The notes below the pieces were generated by a model. It was given only the letters and a program-made list of their open reading frames with translations. It was not told the origin of the DNA and did not search any database. Both the position numbers and the translations under genes were made by a program. A stretch of 64,000 bases of DNA from Paenibacillus sp. H1-7. Its GTDB lineage: Bacteria; Bacillota; Bacilli; Paenibacillales; NBRC-103111. Shown piece after piece: positions 17,093 through 26,652 of the stretch. The stretch covers positions 4,031,501 through 4,095,500 of the forward strand of contig NZ_CP031168.1 in assembly GCF_022354825.1 (NCBI RefSeq). Reading direction: 5' to 3'. Within the stretch, counting starts at the first letter, position 1. Every line of letters begins with the position of its first letter.

Positions 17093-17842
17093 TTATTCAT
17101 TTACCGGAACATCGCCGATCAATCGCAGCAGAGCTTCCGGCAGCTGGTACTGCTGGTTGCTGATGCTGATCTGCTTCAGCTCCTCACGCAGCTCTCCGGT
17201 CTGAGCTTCCTTCACTTCCGTGATTTCATTATGCAGACGCTCCATCTTCAGATCAAGCGCGGCGGCGGAATCCGATGCCTCTTTGAGTTCCTGCAGCAAA
17301 CGGGTCGGTACTGTCCGGTTATATTTATAGTAGATTTTGTGCTCGAGGCTGGCCCAGAAATCCATCGCGATGGTCCGAATCTGTACCTCGACGCAAACAT
17401 TTTCCTGACGGTCGGACATGAAGACAGGAATCTCCACGAGCATATGGAGGCTACGGTAGCCGTTCGGCTTCGGATATTGTATGTAGTCCTCAATCTCGAT
17501 TATTTTTAAGTCGCCCTGGTTTTGCAGCATTTCGCTGATCCGGTAAATATCCGAGATGAATGAGCACGTAATACGGATCCCGGCAATATCCTGGATATGG
17601 TTCTTGATGCTGGGGAGAGATATATCATGGCCTTTTTTGTGCAGCTTCTTCAAAATGCTCTCGGGCGATTTCAGCCGGGATTTCGTATGCTCAATCGGGT
17701 TGTAGTCATGGAAAAGCTGAAACTCTTCCTTTAAAATTTCGAGCTTGGTCTCGAATGCGTCCAGAGCGAATTTATAGGCCATTAAAAATCGCGTGATTTC
17801 ATTCTTAAACTTGCGGAATTGTTCCATAGGCAATGTATTCAC
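17093..17842 (-). CDS. Small alarmone synthetase, RelP/YwaC-like GTP pyrophosphokinase
   Basis: A 249-residue single-domain (p)ppGpp synthetase without a hydrolase domain. The order of motifs fits the Bacillus YwaC (SAS2/RelP) type: YKFALDAFETK, NPIEHTKSRLKSPESI (ATP binding), IQDIAGIRITCSF with the catalytic Asp region, YPKPNGYRSLHM (G-loop, GTP stacking Tyr), and EVQIRTIAMDFWASLEHKI with the essential Glu. It transfers pyrophosphate from ATP to GDP/GTP in the stringent response. The C-terminal tail after MERLHNEI is ~35 residues longer than in recalled YwaC. It is monocistronic. Confidence 0.9.
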   Translation of the reverse strand: MNTLPMEQFRKFKNEITRFLMAYKFALDAFETKLEILKEEFQLFHDYNPIEHTKSRLKSPESILKKLHKKGHDISLPSIKNHIQDIAGIRITCSFISDIYRISEMLQNQGDLKIIEIEDYIQYPKPNGYRSLHMLVEIPVFMSDRQENVCVEVQIRTIAMDFWASLEHKIYYKYNRTVPTRLLQELKEASDSAAALDLKMERLHNEITEVKEAQTGELREELKQISISNQQYQLPEALLRLIGDVPVNE

Positions 17843-17938
17843 GGTAAAGCCCCTTTCCAGCGAATCCGGAGATTCAATTTGGTATCCTAGTCAAAAGCAT
17901 AATATAACCGCGGAGCAGAAAGCAAATATTGCGCTCCT

Positions 17939-18826
17939 CTATGGGGTATACTGTGCAAAATACTGCTGTACTTTGCCGATAAAAGCCTGAGCCGCGTGGC
18001 CGAGAAAACGGTCCTTGCGATATATAATGCCCAGGCTCCGAGTGGGGGCTTCATCCTCAATACGAATGCAGCGAAGCGTGGACTCGTTCATCGATTGAAT
18101 CAGCGGCTGCGGCTGTACCGTTGCCCCTATATTAGCCCGCACTAGATGGATGACAGAAGTGATGGAGGACGTCTCCATCGTCGCGGTGACCGTAAATCCC
18201 TGCTCGCGGCAGCAATTATCGACGATCTCCCGTCCGATCATGCCCTTGGGGAACATGACCATCTCGATATGCCGCAGCTCATGGAGCGCTATGGACTCCA
18301 GATGGGCCAACGCATGATTCTCGGAGACGACGAGCACATACTCTTCCGTACATATCGGGATTCGCACCAGTCTGTCGTCGGGATAAGGCATGATCCCTAT
18401 TCCAATATCCACTTCATTCTCCAGCACTTGCTCGACGATTTCCACGGATGAGCGGACGGTGAGCTGGAGCTTGGGAAACTCATGATAAAAGTCCACCAAC
18501 AGTGCCGATATGCGATAATCGAGATCGGAAGGCAGCGTCCCGATCCGCAATGACCCCCGTTGATAGCTCTGAAGCTCAGATATCGCGTCTTTGACGTTCT
18601 GCAAATTACGGATGATCTGAATGCTTTGATCGTAGAGGATCTTGCCGGCTTCGGTTAAGGCGATCTTTTTCCCGACACGGTCGAAGAGCGGGATGTTCAG
18701 CTCGTCCTCCAGAGAGCGAATCTGCTGGCTCAAGGTTGGCTGGGAAATACCGATGTTCTCGGCAGCTCTAGTGAAATGCAGCTCCTCACATACGGCAATG
18801 AAATATTCCAATTGTCGAAGCTCCAT
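17939..18826 (-). CDS. LysR family transcriptional regulator
   Basis: A 295-residue LTTR with the N-terminal winged helix (LEYFIAVCEELHFTRAAENI, then ISQPTLSQQIRSLEDEL at residues ~27-43) and a substrate-binding-protein-like C-terminal domain (GSLRIGTLPS at ~91-100). The family resemblance is to the CynR/CysL branch. It is divergent from the CynX/NimT-type transporter at 18960, and the intergenic region contains a T-N11-A palindrome, so it is probably the transporter's regulator and autoregulates. Confidence 0.9.
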   Translation of the reverse strand: MELRQLEYFIAVCEELHFTRAAENIGISQPTLSQQIRSLEDELNIPLFDRVGKKIALTEAGKILYDQSIQIIRNLQNVKDAISELQSYQRGSLRIGTLPSDLDYRISALLVDFYHEFPKLQLTVRSSVEIVEQVLENEVDIGIGIMPYPDDRLVRIPICTEEYVLVVSENHALAHLESIALHELRHIEMVMFPKGMIGREIVDNCCREQGFTVTATMETSSITSVIHLVRANIGATVQPQPLIQSMNESTLRCIRIEDEAPTRSLGIIYRKDRFLGHAAQAFIGKVQQYFAQYTP

Positions 18827-18843
18827 TAAGTAAGCCCTCCATT

Positions 18844-18858
18844 ATTGGTGATACCAAT
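18844..18858. promoter_or_regulatory. LysR-type T-N11-A palindrome
   Basis: ATTGGT-GAT-ACCAAT is a perfect 6-bp inverted repeat with T-N11-A geometry (T18845, A18857), 17 bp from the LysR start and about 100 bp from the transporter start. A second short palindrome, ATTGATCAAT, lies at 18880-18889. Confidence 0.55.
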
Positions 18859-18959
18859 GATAATAATAGAAATAATTGTATTGATCAATCGTATGATTCC
18901 TCTTACACTACAATAACCGGAGTCCAATATGACACAGTGTGAAAGGTAGGGGATCAATC

Positions 18960-20192
18960 ATGCGCTTCAAGTATGGATACTTGATATGTGCGCTTTTTCT
19001 TGCATCATTAAATTTGCGGCCGGCTATCTCATCGATTTCACCGCTTCTGGAATCGATACGAGATGATCTGGGGATGAGCGGTTCGGCCGCCAGCTTGCTG
19101 ACGTCCATCCCGGTTCTATGTATGGGACTATTTTCTCCAACAGCGGTGAAACTAAGCAGACGTTGGGGAGTCGAGAGGATGCTGACTCTCGCGATACTGC
19201 TGATCGGAGTGGGGACCGTGCTTCGAGTTTTCGCGGGATCATCGCTGCTAATCCTGATTACCGCGTTTGTTGCGGGGATGGGGATTGCGATAGCAGGACC
19301 TCTGCTGTCCGGCTTTATCAAGAAATATTTTGCCGGCCGCGCTTCATCGATGGTTGGCATTTACTCTATGGCGATGGTGCTGGGGGCGGCATTGAGTGCG
19401 GGGTTGTCCGTACCGTTTCAGCATCTGCTGAACGGCTGGAGAGGCTCGTTGGCTTTGTGGGCGGTGTTTGCCTTGATCGCGCTCCCTATATGGTGGAGAT
19501 TGGCGAGAGCGGGCCAACAGCATGACCAGCAACCGGCGGAAGCGAGCCGACGTGCGGCCGCGGCTCCTGCTGCTTCGAGTGCACGGATTCCATGGGGAAA
19601 TAAGCGAGCATGGCTGTTGACCTTGTTTTTCGGACTCATGGCTACCATCTTTTATTCCATTACTGCGTGGCTAGCGCCTGCTGTGGAAAGTATGGGCTAT
19701 GACAAGTCGGTTGCCGGAGGCGTGCTAACGTTATTTACATTCATTCAAATCCCTGTAAGCTTGGTGCTGCCGTTCCTGACGCAGCGTTTTCCCAAACGGA
19801 TGTACTGGTTGATGGGCTGCGCATTGCTAGAGCTTTCAGGATTTATGGTGTTCATGATGGGCGGCAGCCCTTGGATCGTATCGATCCTGCTGGGAATCGG
19901 AGCGGGCGGCTTGTTCCCGATGGCGCTGATGCTGCCGCTTGACGAAACCGGCAACGCGGAAGCCGCAAGCGCTTGGTCGGCTATGAACCAATCAGGAGGC
20001 TATATTATCGGCGCGTTCGGCCCGATATTCGTAGGTTGGCTACACGATGTAACAGGCAGCTTTACGCAGCCGTTTGCGGGCTTGGCTGTATTAATTGTGT
20101 TCATGCTTGTATTGCATTGGAAAATTGGAAATAAAAAGCAAGCTCAGCATTCCGTCACCCCGGTTGGTAAAGTGAAGGTGGAAGCAAGCTAA
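18960..20192 (+). CDS. MFS transporter, CynX/NimT family
   Basis: A 410-residue twelve-helix permease. The N-terminus SLNLRPAISSISPLLESIRDDLG (shown split: SLNLRPAISSI, then SPLLESIRDD) is the hallmark of the CynX/NimT/YeaN group, thought to move cyanate, 2-nitroimidazole or other small anions or amides. Further helices include AGGLFPMALMLPL and GGYIIGAFGPIFVGWLHD. The central cytoplasmic loop is rich in Ala and Arg. ATG 18960 has AGGGGA 6 nt upstream. The divergent LysR gene is its likely controller. Confidence 0.9.
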   Translation: MRFKYGYLICALFLASLNLRPAISSISPLLESIRDDLGMSGSAASLLTSIPVLCMGLFSPTAVKLSRRWGVERMLTLAILLIGVGTVLRVFAGSSLLILITAFVAGMGIAIAGPLLSGFIKKYFAGRASSMVGIYSMAMVLGAALSAGLSVPFQHLLNGWRGSLALWAVFALIALPIWWRLARAGQQHDQQPAEASRRAAAAPAASSARIPWGNKRAWLLTLFFGLMATIFYSITAWLAPAVESMGYDKSVAGGVLTLFTFIQIPVSLVLPFLTQRFPKRMYWLMGCALLELSGFMVFMMGGSPWIVSILLGIGAGGLFPMALMLPLDETGNAEAASAWSAMNQSGGYIIGAFGPIFVGWLHDVTGSFTQPFAGLAVLIVFMLVLHWKIGNKKQAQHSVTPVGKVKVEAS

Positions 20193-20227
20193 ACGAAATA
20201 ATAACAGTGATGGCCGAGGACTTTCTG

Positions 20228-20262
20228 CACCTCTATCGATGGATTTCGATAGGGGTGTTTTT
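20228..20262 (+). terminator. Terminator after the CynX-type gene
   Basis: CACCTCTATCG pairs with CGATAGGGGTG (one U-G pair) across an 8-nt loop and is followed by TTTTTC. Confidence 0.85.
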
Positions 20263-20456
20263 CATTTAACGGCATTAACCAAAAGAAAACGAGCGTGTAC
20301 AGCCATTCGCATCTTTTACATTCAACATTTTATAATAAAGGGACAATGATCTAAAAAATGGTTAATACCGGAAACGCATGATTTAAGGTAAGATCGGATA
20401 TGGGAAACGTTGGGAAACCAATCAAGCTCGAACTTATGACGAGGAGGCAAGAAAGA

Positions 20457-21956
20457 ATGAGAAAGTATCGTATGAGAGCCGCTGTTATTATTTTGCTGCT
20501 CGCTGCATTCGGACAAGTACTGGGTCAAGCAGCGGCAAGCGCTGAGTCGGAGGGTACGTCGGATTCGGGGCCTCTGCGGCTGATGACGTTCAATCTGCGG
20601 ACCGCCAACGCGGCAGACGATCAGCCTTGGGAGAAGCGGCGTCCGGCTATGAAGCAGCTGATTGAACAGGAGCAGCCCGATCTTATAGGGACACAGGAGG
20701 GCATTCAGAGGCAGATCAAGGATCTGGAGAGCGATTTGCCAGCATATGACTGGATCGGCGTTGGCAGAGAAGGCGGCAGCTTGGGCGAGTATATGGCAAT
20801 CTTTTATAACAAAACACGCCTAAAGCCTTTGGAACAGGATCATTTCTGGTTATCCGACACACCGAATCTTATTAGCTCCACCGGCTGGGGCAACCGGATT
20901 CCAAGAATGGTCAGCTGGGTGCGATTCCAGGATTTGCACAACCGCAAGACGTTTTATATGGTCAATACGCATTTGGATCATGAATCGGAACCTGCGCGGC
21001 AGCGAAGCGCTCAATTAATCATCGACAGGTTGAAGGAGTTCGATCCCAACGTTCCGGTTCTTTTGACGGGCGATTTCAATACGTATCCCGGAGGAGCTAC
21101 CTATTCGGCATTCATAGACGGAGGACTGCACGATGCCTTCCTTGATGCGCACCAGCGGGTTAACGATACCCTGGGGACTTTTCATAATTATAAAGATCCA
21201 ATCGGAGGCGGAAGCTCCAAGCGGATCGACTGGATCCTGTACCGCGGTAAAGTAAACGTCATTCGGGGGGAGATCGTAACCTCCACTCTGGACGGTCAAT
21301 ACCCGAGCGATCATTATCCTGTAACGGTCGATTTCGTCCTGCAAAAAGCTAGCAAAGAGACCGGGGAAACCGTCGTGAAGCGGCCAATTTCAACAGCGCT
21401 GCAAATTACGGAGGTGGTTCCTAATTCGAACGGCAAGGGCAATTTCAATTATGTCGAGATCTACAATAACAGTGATCACGAGATCGATCTGGAAGGCTAC
21501 AAGCTGTACTATTATTACGATCCCGCGCTTCCGTTTGATAAAGGCAAATCGAACAAATGGGTCATAACGAAGGACAAGTATAGTACGGACAGCATCATCA
21601 GGCCTAAGGAGACGAAAGTAATCTGGATCAAAAAGCAGCCCTGCTGTTATGCATTGGATATCAGTGACTTCAGGCAAAACTATCAGTTAACCGAGCAGGA
21701 TTTGACCGCGGATAAGCTGTTGGCGGTATTCACGCCGGGAGAGAACCAAGGACTGAACGGAGTCGCTACGACGGGACGGGCACTTGGTATTGTATCACCT
21801 GACGGAGCACATCTGGTCGGAATCCAGTATAATAACGGAGTCCTGGATGTAAATGCGAATGAGTCCGTAATTTATTCGGAGCCGGATGCGCTGGATAGCA
21901 TCATGCGTAAGAAGGCGGCCCATCAGACACCTACACCGGGCCAAGCCCAGCCTTAA
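20457..21956 (+). CDS. Secreted endonuclease/exonuclease/phosphatase-family protein with C-terminal lamin-tail domain
   Basis: A 499-residue protein: signal peptide (residues ~1-30, cleaved after ASA), an EEP domain at ~40-300 and a lamin-tail domain at ~310-480. EEP motifs are visible in order: LMTFNLRTAN, QEGIQRQI with the metal-binding Glu, VNTHLDHES, LLTGDFNTYPGG, RIDWILYRG and YPSDHYPVTVDF with the final catalytic His. The lamin-tail part starts LQITEVVPNS and contains YVEIYNNSDHEIDLEGYKL. Such fusions are extracellular nucleases or phosphatases; substrate unproven. KKQPCCYALD holds an unusual Cys pair. ATG 20457 has GAGGAGG nine nt upstream. Confidence 0.85.
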   Translation: MRKYRMRAAVIILLLAAFGQVLGQAAASAESEGTSDSGPLRLMTFNLRTANAADDQPWEKRRPAMKQLIEQEQPDLIGTQEGIQRQIKDLESDLPAYDWIGVGREGGSLGEYMAIFYNKTRLKPLEQDHFWLSDTPNLISSTGWGNRIPRMVSWVRFQDLHNRKTFYMVNTHLDHESEPARQRSAQLIIDRLKEFDPNVPVLLTGDFNTYPGGATYSAFIDGGLHDAFLDAHQRVNDTLGTFHNYKDPIGGGSSKRIDWILYRGKVNVIRGEIVTSTLDGQYPSDHYPVTVDFVLQKASKETGETVVKRPISTALQITEVVPNSNGKGNFNYVEIYNNSDHEIDLEGYKLYYYYDPALPFDKGKSNKWVITKDKYSTDSIIRPKETKVIWIKKQPCCYALDISDFRQNYQLTEQDLTADKLLAVFTPGENQGLNGVATTGRALGIVSPDGAHLVGIQYNNGVLDVNANESVIYSEPDALDSIMRKKAAHQTPTPGQAQP

Positions 21957-22001
21957 GAGTATTTACCTCTTCCCGCCTAAGCAACCTTAAATAATCGAAC
22001 G

Positions 22002-22052
22002 ACCGGCTCCCTTTGTTGTCATGTGAGATGACGATGGAAGCCGGTTTTTTTT
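22002..22052 (+). terminator. Terminator after the EEP-lamin-tail gene
   Basis: ACCGGCTCCC pairs with GGAAGCCGGT at the base and GTCAT with ATGAC near the top of a long stem, followed by a T8 run. Confidence 0.8.
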
Positions 22053-22169
22053 AATGTAAACCGCCATGAGGATAGAGGGCTTTAGACGTCCGGGGTAGAA
22101 CTATATCTAGATACAGGTGCAGCAGCAGTACTAGAGCACAGTAGGATCGTTCCGTAAAGGGAGGCAGCT

Positions 22170-24464
22170 ATGCTAAGAGGGAAATATTTTCGCAACAGCC
22201 TTGCTTTGATTCTGGTTATTTCAAGCATTCCCGGTCTGATCGTCGGAGGAGTCATCTACGGGATCGCCGGCGGATGGCTGGAACAAGCGCTGCTCCAGCT
22301 GCACAAGAGCCAGATCGTGCAGAGAGCGTCCAACGTCGACGATCAATTCGCTTATATGGAGACGTCATTGGCCCATTGGGCGTTTGATCCGAAGTTCAAC
22401 AGCAACCTGTACGAAACGTTGTTTTACCGGGACTTTGAAATTGCCCGCGATATTACGAAGACGCTGAATGTCATGCAGGGCTCTACGCCGTTAGCCAAAA
22501 ATGTCGAGCTGTATTTAAGCGGTCCACAGTCAACGCGCTTCCATCCCGAGTATGATGCGGTAACCGATAAAGCGGTGGAGGCGATGTATCAGGACATCTT
22601 CACACATGACAATATGGCGTTCTGGATGCAGCTGGCCGCGGATCCTACGGATCTACAAAAGCAAAGCCTTGCGCTGGTCCACAAAATTCCCGGAGTCGAC
22701 ACCCACCCGTTCGGTGCTGTCATTGTCCGAATCAACGAAGACAAGGCGGCGAATCTGTTAACAACGTTAACGCCGTATAATGTTGGGGAAACGTTCGTTA
22801 TGCAAAGTGACGGGAACATGCTGCTGACCAGCTCCAAAAACTCGGATTCGGCATCCTTCAACGAAGTCCTGAAGCAGGAAGTCGTAAGTAGAGGCGGAAG
22901 GGAAGGCTCCTTCCTGTTCGATTACAACAAGAATATGTATACGGTTTCATACGGGACGCTTCAGCGCATAGGGACGGAGTGGATGTACGTTTCGGCATCA
23001 CCGATCAGCGCGATAACGGAGCCGGTCGATTTTGTGTCCAAGCTGATCTTGTCGGCCAGCGCGGCAGCGCTGCTGTTAGCTCTGATCTTATCCTGGTATG
23101 CTTCCCGGAAAATTTATTCGCCGGTACGCCGGCTTGTCGCACTGTTGAACGGACATCAAACAATTACGAATTCAGCGGCCGAGCATCACGATGAATTTAC
23201 GTTAATCGAGAAGCAATGGGTGCATCTATCACGGGAAAGCAACCTGCTGCAGTCGAAGCTTGAAGAGCAGCTAGAGCATGTCAGAGAAGGATTTTTGCTG
23301 CAGTTGATTCAGGGCTTCCTGTATTCTTACTCCGAGGAGGATTTGCGCGAACGAATGCGCGGCTACGGCTGGGAAGTGGACGGGAAGCAGTTTATCGTCA
23401 TGCACGTTCAACTAACGGGATTAGCGAACCTGGAGGGGCGTTTTACTCAGGGGGACGAGGGCTTGATCACCTTTGCCGCCGCGAATATGGTGGAAGAGCT
23501 GTCAAGCAGCCGCTTGTCCCAAGCAGATGTCATCAATTTTCACGATTTATCCTTAGGATTGCTGATCATGCTGCCGTCTGAGGAGGAGTATAAAGAGGCA
23601 CTTTATGAGCTTAGCAGCGATATTGTTAATGGCATTAATAAAATATTAAAGCTTCAAGTGTCGATTATTATTAGCAAGCCCGCCACCGCGATCGATCAAA
23701 TCCCTTCCTTCTATGAGGAAGCGAAGCAAGCCTCGGGCTACCGTAATTTCGTGAGCGAAAATCAAATTATGGATCTCGAATCGATCGATACGGCAAAGGA
23801 AACAAACGAGCAGCGGTACCCGTTTGCGCTGGAGAGGGAGATTGTCCAAGCGATTCGTACCGGTCAGCAGCCTGAAGCTGAAGCGCTCATCACCTCATTT
23901 CTTGATGCACTTCTGGAGCGGGGAGCCAAGGAGATGGAGGTTCAGCAGTCGATGCTGCAGCTGCTGTTCAGTATTTTCCACGCTATAAGACAGCTCGGAA
24001 TGGATCCGAATCAGTTGTTCGGGACCGCCAATATGTACGAGCAGTTCACGAGCTTACGGGAGCCCGACAAGATGCTTGGCTGGTTCAGCCACAAGATCAT
24101 CCGCCCCTTTGTTCGCGAATTGGAGGCAAGATCGGACGTTCAATTGAAAAAGGTCGTGGAAACCGCCAAAATCTATTTGCAGCAGCGCTACATGCAGGAA
24201 ATTTCTTTGGATACATGCGCGGATTATACCGGAATGAATGCCGTCGCATTAAGCAAGGCGTTTAAGCAGGTGACCGGTATTAATTTTATCGACTATTTGA
24301 CGGAGCTGCGCATGGATAAAGCGAAGGAGCTGCTTCGCGACACCGAGCATAAAATCAACGATATCGCGGTACAGGTTGGTTATCAGCACAGTTACTTCAA
24401 TCGCATATTCAAAAAGCATACGGGATTTACCCCGAGTCAATATCGGGATATGCACCGCATTTAA
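22170..24464 (+). CDS. Membrane-bound AraC-family regulator (YesN-like transcriptional sensor)
   Basis: A 764-residue one-component regulator of the type common in Paenibacillus: TM1 at ~10-32, an extracytoplasmic sensor domain to ~285 (WAFDPKFN, LYLSGPQS), TM2 at ~287-310, a cytoplasmic linker, and a C-terminal AraC double helix-turn-helix at ~665-764 (DTCADYTGMNAVALSKAFKQ; then NDIAVQVGYQHSYFNRIFKKHTG). It sits directly upstream of the sugar ABC operon and probably activates it in response to an external carbohydrate. No receiver domain is present. The start ATG 22170 follows AAAGGGAGG by 6 nt. Confidence 0.9.
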   Translation: MLRGKYFRNSLALILVISSIPGLIVGGVIYGIAGGWLEQALLQLHKSQIVQRASNVDDQFAYMETSLAHWAFDPKFNSNLYETLFYRDFEIARDITKTLNVMQGSTPLAKNVELYLSGPQSTRFHPEYDAVTDKAVEAMYQDIFTHDNMAFWMQLAADPTDLQKQSLALVHKIPGVDTHPFGAVIVRINEDKAANLLTTLTPYNVGETFVMQSDGNMLLTSSKNSDSASFNEVLKQEVVSRGGREGSFLFDYNKNMYTVSYGTLQRIGTEWMYVSASPISAITEPVDFVSKLILSASAAALLLALILSWYASRKIYSPVRRLVALLNGHQTITNSAAEHHDEFTLIEKQWVHLSRESNLLQSKLEEQLEHVREGFLLQLIQGFLYSYSEEDLRERMRGYGWEVDGKQFIVMHVQLTGLANLEGRFTQGDEGLITFAAANMVEELSSSRLSQADVINFHDLSLGLLIMLPSEEEYKEALYELSSDIVNGINKILKLQVSIIISKPATAIDQIPSFYEEAKQASGYRNFVSENQIMDLESIDTAKETNEQRYPFALEREIVQAIRTGQQPEAEALITSFLDALLERGAKEMEVQQSMLQLLFSIFHAIRQLGMDPNQLFGTANMYEQFTSLREPDKMLGWFSHKIIRPFVRELEARSDVQLKKVVETAKIYLQQRYMQEISLDTCADYTGMNAVALSKAFKQVTGINFIDYLTELRMDKAKELLRDTEHKINDIAVQVGYQHSYFNRIFKKHTGFTPSQYRDMHRI

Positions 24465-24594
24465 CATGCATCATCTGCATGCGGGAAATAACGTTTCAAG
24501 TCGATGTCTTATTACAGGCATCGGCTTTTTTTGCGTTATTTCGGGGAGAGGAAAGGCTTGAGTTGTCGATAGTCGGGAAGGTCCGCCAGTGAGG

Positions 24595-24608
24595 CGAAAA
24601 CGCTTCTA
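24595..24608 (+). promoter_or_regulatory. Weak cre-like sequence upstream of the permease operon
   Basis: CGAAAACGCTTCTA matches the catabolite-responsive element consensus TGNAARCGNWWWCA at 11 of 14 positions, including the central AAACG-C core. It lies ~90 bp upstream of the -35 box. Low confidence. Confidence 0.25.
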
Positions 24609-24631
24609 AACCCAGACGGGACAACGGTTTC

Positions 24632-24724
24632 AAAAAAGTATTAAGCCTATTAAAAAAGTACTAGAGCCCAAAAAATCGCTTCCAAAAAAGTGTGGTTGCC
24701 GGAAAATAAGGCGGCGTATATGTT
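24632..24724 (+). promoter_or_regulatory. Triple AAAAAAGT array with adjacent promoter, permease operon
   Basis: AAAAAAGT occurs at 24632, 24652 and 24684 (offsets 20 and 32). The third copy ends 4 bp before TTGCCG (24696-24701), followed after 17 bp by TATGTT (24719-24724). The same layout occurs upstream of the lyase gene at 29997-30088. It looks like an activator-binding array for a class II promoter; the nearby AraC-type regulator is the obvious candidate. A fourth A-run (24670-24675, followed by TC) is degenerate. Confidence 0.65.
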
Positions 24725-24788
24725 GGATTTAGTAAGCGGTTACAATGCTGCGACAAGAGACATAGATCGAGAAAAAGGAGTGAGAGGA

Positions 24789-25757
24789 ATGGACAAAGTA
24801 TCGCGTGCAGAACAGCTCCCTACGGACGTTTCCGCAAGCGCAGCTCGCAAAAAGAACACGTTAATGAAACGAATTCTGCAGGATAAATATTTGCTGATGC
24901 TTCTGCTGCCCGGCTTGGCCTACTTCATTATTTTCAAGTATGTCCCTATGTGGGGAGTGCTGCTGGCGTTCAAAAATTATCAGCCGTTTCTCGGATTTTT
25001 CCAGAGCGAGTGGGTCGGCTTCGATAATTTCCGGCAATTTTTCGGGGACCCGATTTTTTTCCGGTTAATGAAAAACACGCTGCTCCTCGGTTTGTATGAC
25101 ATGGTATTTTTCTTCCCTGCTCCAATCATTCTGGCTTTGCTGCTCAACGAAGTCCGCATTTCGATCTACAAACGATTCATTCAAACAATGATTTACATCC
25201 CGCATTTTATCTCCATGGTTATCGTCGCAAGTATTACGTATTTGATGCTGACTACCGAAGGGGGCATCATTAACGAGCTGCTCGGCCAGGCTATCGGCCG
25301 CAAAATCGAATTCCTAACCAGTGAGGACTGGTTCAGGCCGCTAATCATTACCCAGAGCCTGTGGAAGGAAATGGGCTGGGGAACGATTATATTCCTCGCC
25401 GCGCTGGCCGGTGTAGATCAGGAGCAGTATGAAGCAGCCATCGTGGACGGTGCGAGCCGGTTTCGCCAGCTGTGGCACATTACGCTTCCGGCCATCCGAG
25501 GAACGATTATTGTCCTGCTTATCTTGCGCATGGGCAACTTCCTGGACCGCGGGTTCGAGCAAGTATTGCTGATGAGCAATGCTCTTAACCGCAATGTTGC
25601 CGAGGTGTTCGATACGTACGTGTATACGATAGGGATTACGCAAGGCGCATTCAGCTACAGCACGGCGGTCGGTTTATTCAAAGCAGTGATCGGGATCATC
25701 CTCGTGCTGTCATCCAACTATTTGGCCAAGAGAGCCGGACATTCCGGCATATTTTAG
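24789..25757 (+). CDS. Carbohydrate ABC transporter permease (LplB/YtcP-type)
   Basis: A 322-residue inner-membrane permease with six predicted helices. The N-terminal KYLLMLLLPGLAYFIIFKYV and LLAFKNYQPFLGFF are typical of LplB-family permeases, and the EAA loop reads EQYEAAIVDGASRFRQLWHI (residues ~214-233), the contact for a shared ATPase. ATG 24789 follows AAGGAG by 8 nt; the frame is open upstream to 24690 but that would begin inside the promoter. It is the first gene of a permease-permease-binding protein operon. No ATPase gene is encoded nearby, so an MsmX-type shared ATPase is likely. Confidence 0.92.
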   Translation: MDKVSRAEQLPTDVSASAARKKNTLMKRILQDKYLLMLLLPGLAYFIIFKYVPMWGVLLAFKNYQPFLGFFQSEWVGFDNFRQFFGDPIFFRLMKNTLLLGLYDMVFFFPAPIILALLLNEVRISIYKRFIQTMIYIPHFISMVIVASITYLMLTTEGGIINELLGQAIGRKIEFLTSEDWFRPLIITQSLWKEMGWGTIIFLAALAGVDQEQYEAAIVDGASRFRQLWHITLPAIRGTIIVLLILRMGNFLDRGFEQVLLMSNALNRNVAEVFDTYVYTIGITQGAFSYSTAVGLFKAVIGIILVLSSNYLAKRAGHSGIF

Positions 25758-25776
25758 ACCGAAGGAGGCTTGAGCC

Positions 25777-26652
25777 GTGAGACATAACACGTTAGGCGGT
25801 AAAATTTTCGACGTTGCCAACTACACGTTCCTTGGCCTGGTGGCCCTTAGTATGATTCTGCCGATCATGTATATCGTGGCCGGCTCGTTCGCTACCGAGA
25901 TTGAGCTGAGCAACCGCGCGTTCTTCCTCATTCCGAAGACGGTCACGTTGAACGCTTATGAGTACGTGTTTAAAGACAACGCGCTGCCGCGCAGCTTGCT
26001 TGTATCGGTGTTCGTCACCATAGCCGGTACGCTGGTCAATCTGTTCTTCACGTTCACGATGGCCTATGCATTATCCCGGCGCAATATGGTCGGACGCAAT
26101 ATTGTCATGAACATGGTCGTCTTCTCCATGCTGTTCAGCGGCGGCATCATTCCGACGTTTCTCGTTGTGAAGAGCATGGGACTGCTCAACTCCTACTTGT
26201 CTGTCATGATACCGACGGCGATCAGCGCATTCAATTTGATTGTCATCAAATCGTTCTTTCAAGACATCCCGAACGAGCTGATCGAATCGTCGAGAATCGA
26301 CGGCTGCACCGACCTCGGTGTTCTGTGGCGTATCGTGCTGCCGCTTTCCAAGCCGGTCATCGCAACGTTTGCGTTGTTTTACGCAGTCGGTCACTGGAAC
26401 GATTTCTTTAACGCGCTCCTCTACATTAGCGATGCCAAAAAATGGCCCATGCAGGTGCTGCTGCGCCAGCTGATCCTGCTCGCCTCCGGGTCGCTCGATA
26501 TGTCGACGATGGACCCCGAATACGTCAAGCCGCCGGACCAGTCCATCAAAATGGCCGTCATCGTCGTAGGGACGCTGCCTATACTGCTCGTCTACCCGTT
26601 CCTGCAAAAGCATTTTGCCAAAGGGGTACTGCTCGGCGCAGTAAAGGGCTGA
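25777..26652 (+). CDS. Carbohydrate ABC transporter permease (LplC/YesQ-type)
   Basis: A 291-residue second permease, 19 bp after the first. Landmarks are LSMILPIMYIVAGSF, the loop NELIESSRIDGCTDLGVLWR (residues ~168-187, EAA motif) and the C-terminal PILLVYPFLQKHFAKGVLLGAVKG (split here: PILLVYPFLQKHF, then AKGVLLGAVKG), which is nearly invariant in this family. Start codon GTG 25777 has AAGGAGG eight nt upstream. It forms a heterodimeric channel with the preceding permease. Confidence 0.92.
   Translation: MRHNTLGGKIFDVANYTFLGLVALSMILPIMYIVAGSFATEIELSNRAFFLIPKTVTLNAYEYVFKDNALPRSLLVSVFVTIAGTLVNLFFTFTMAYALSRRNMVGRNIVMNMVVFSMLFSGGIIPTFLVVKSMGLLNSYLSVMIPTAISAFNLIVIKSFFQDIPNELIESSRIDGCTDLGVLWRIVLPLSKPVIATFALFYAVGHWNDFFNALLYISDAKKWPMQVLLRQLILLASGSLDMSTMDPEYVKPPDQSIKMAVIVVGTLPILLVYPFLQKHFAKGVLLGAVKG

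Noticed and set aside
22127-22137. AGTACTAGAGC upstream of the AraC gene, identical to part of the permease array
   Set aside because: It lacks the A-run that defines the array and is an 11-bp match only, so autoregulation of the AraC gene is not claimed.
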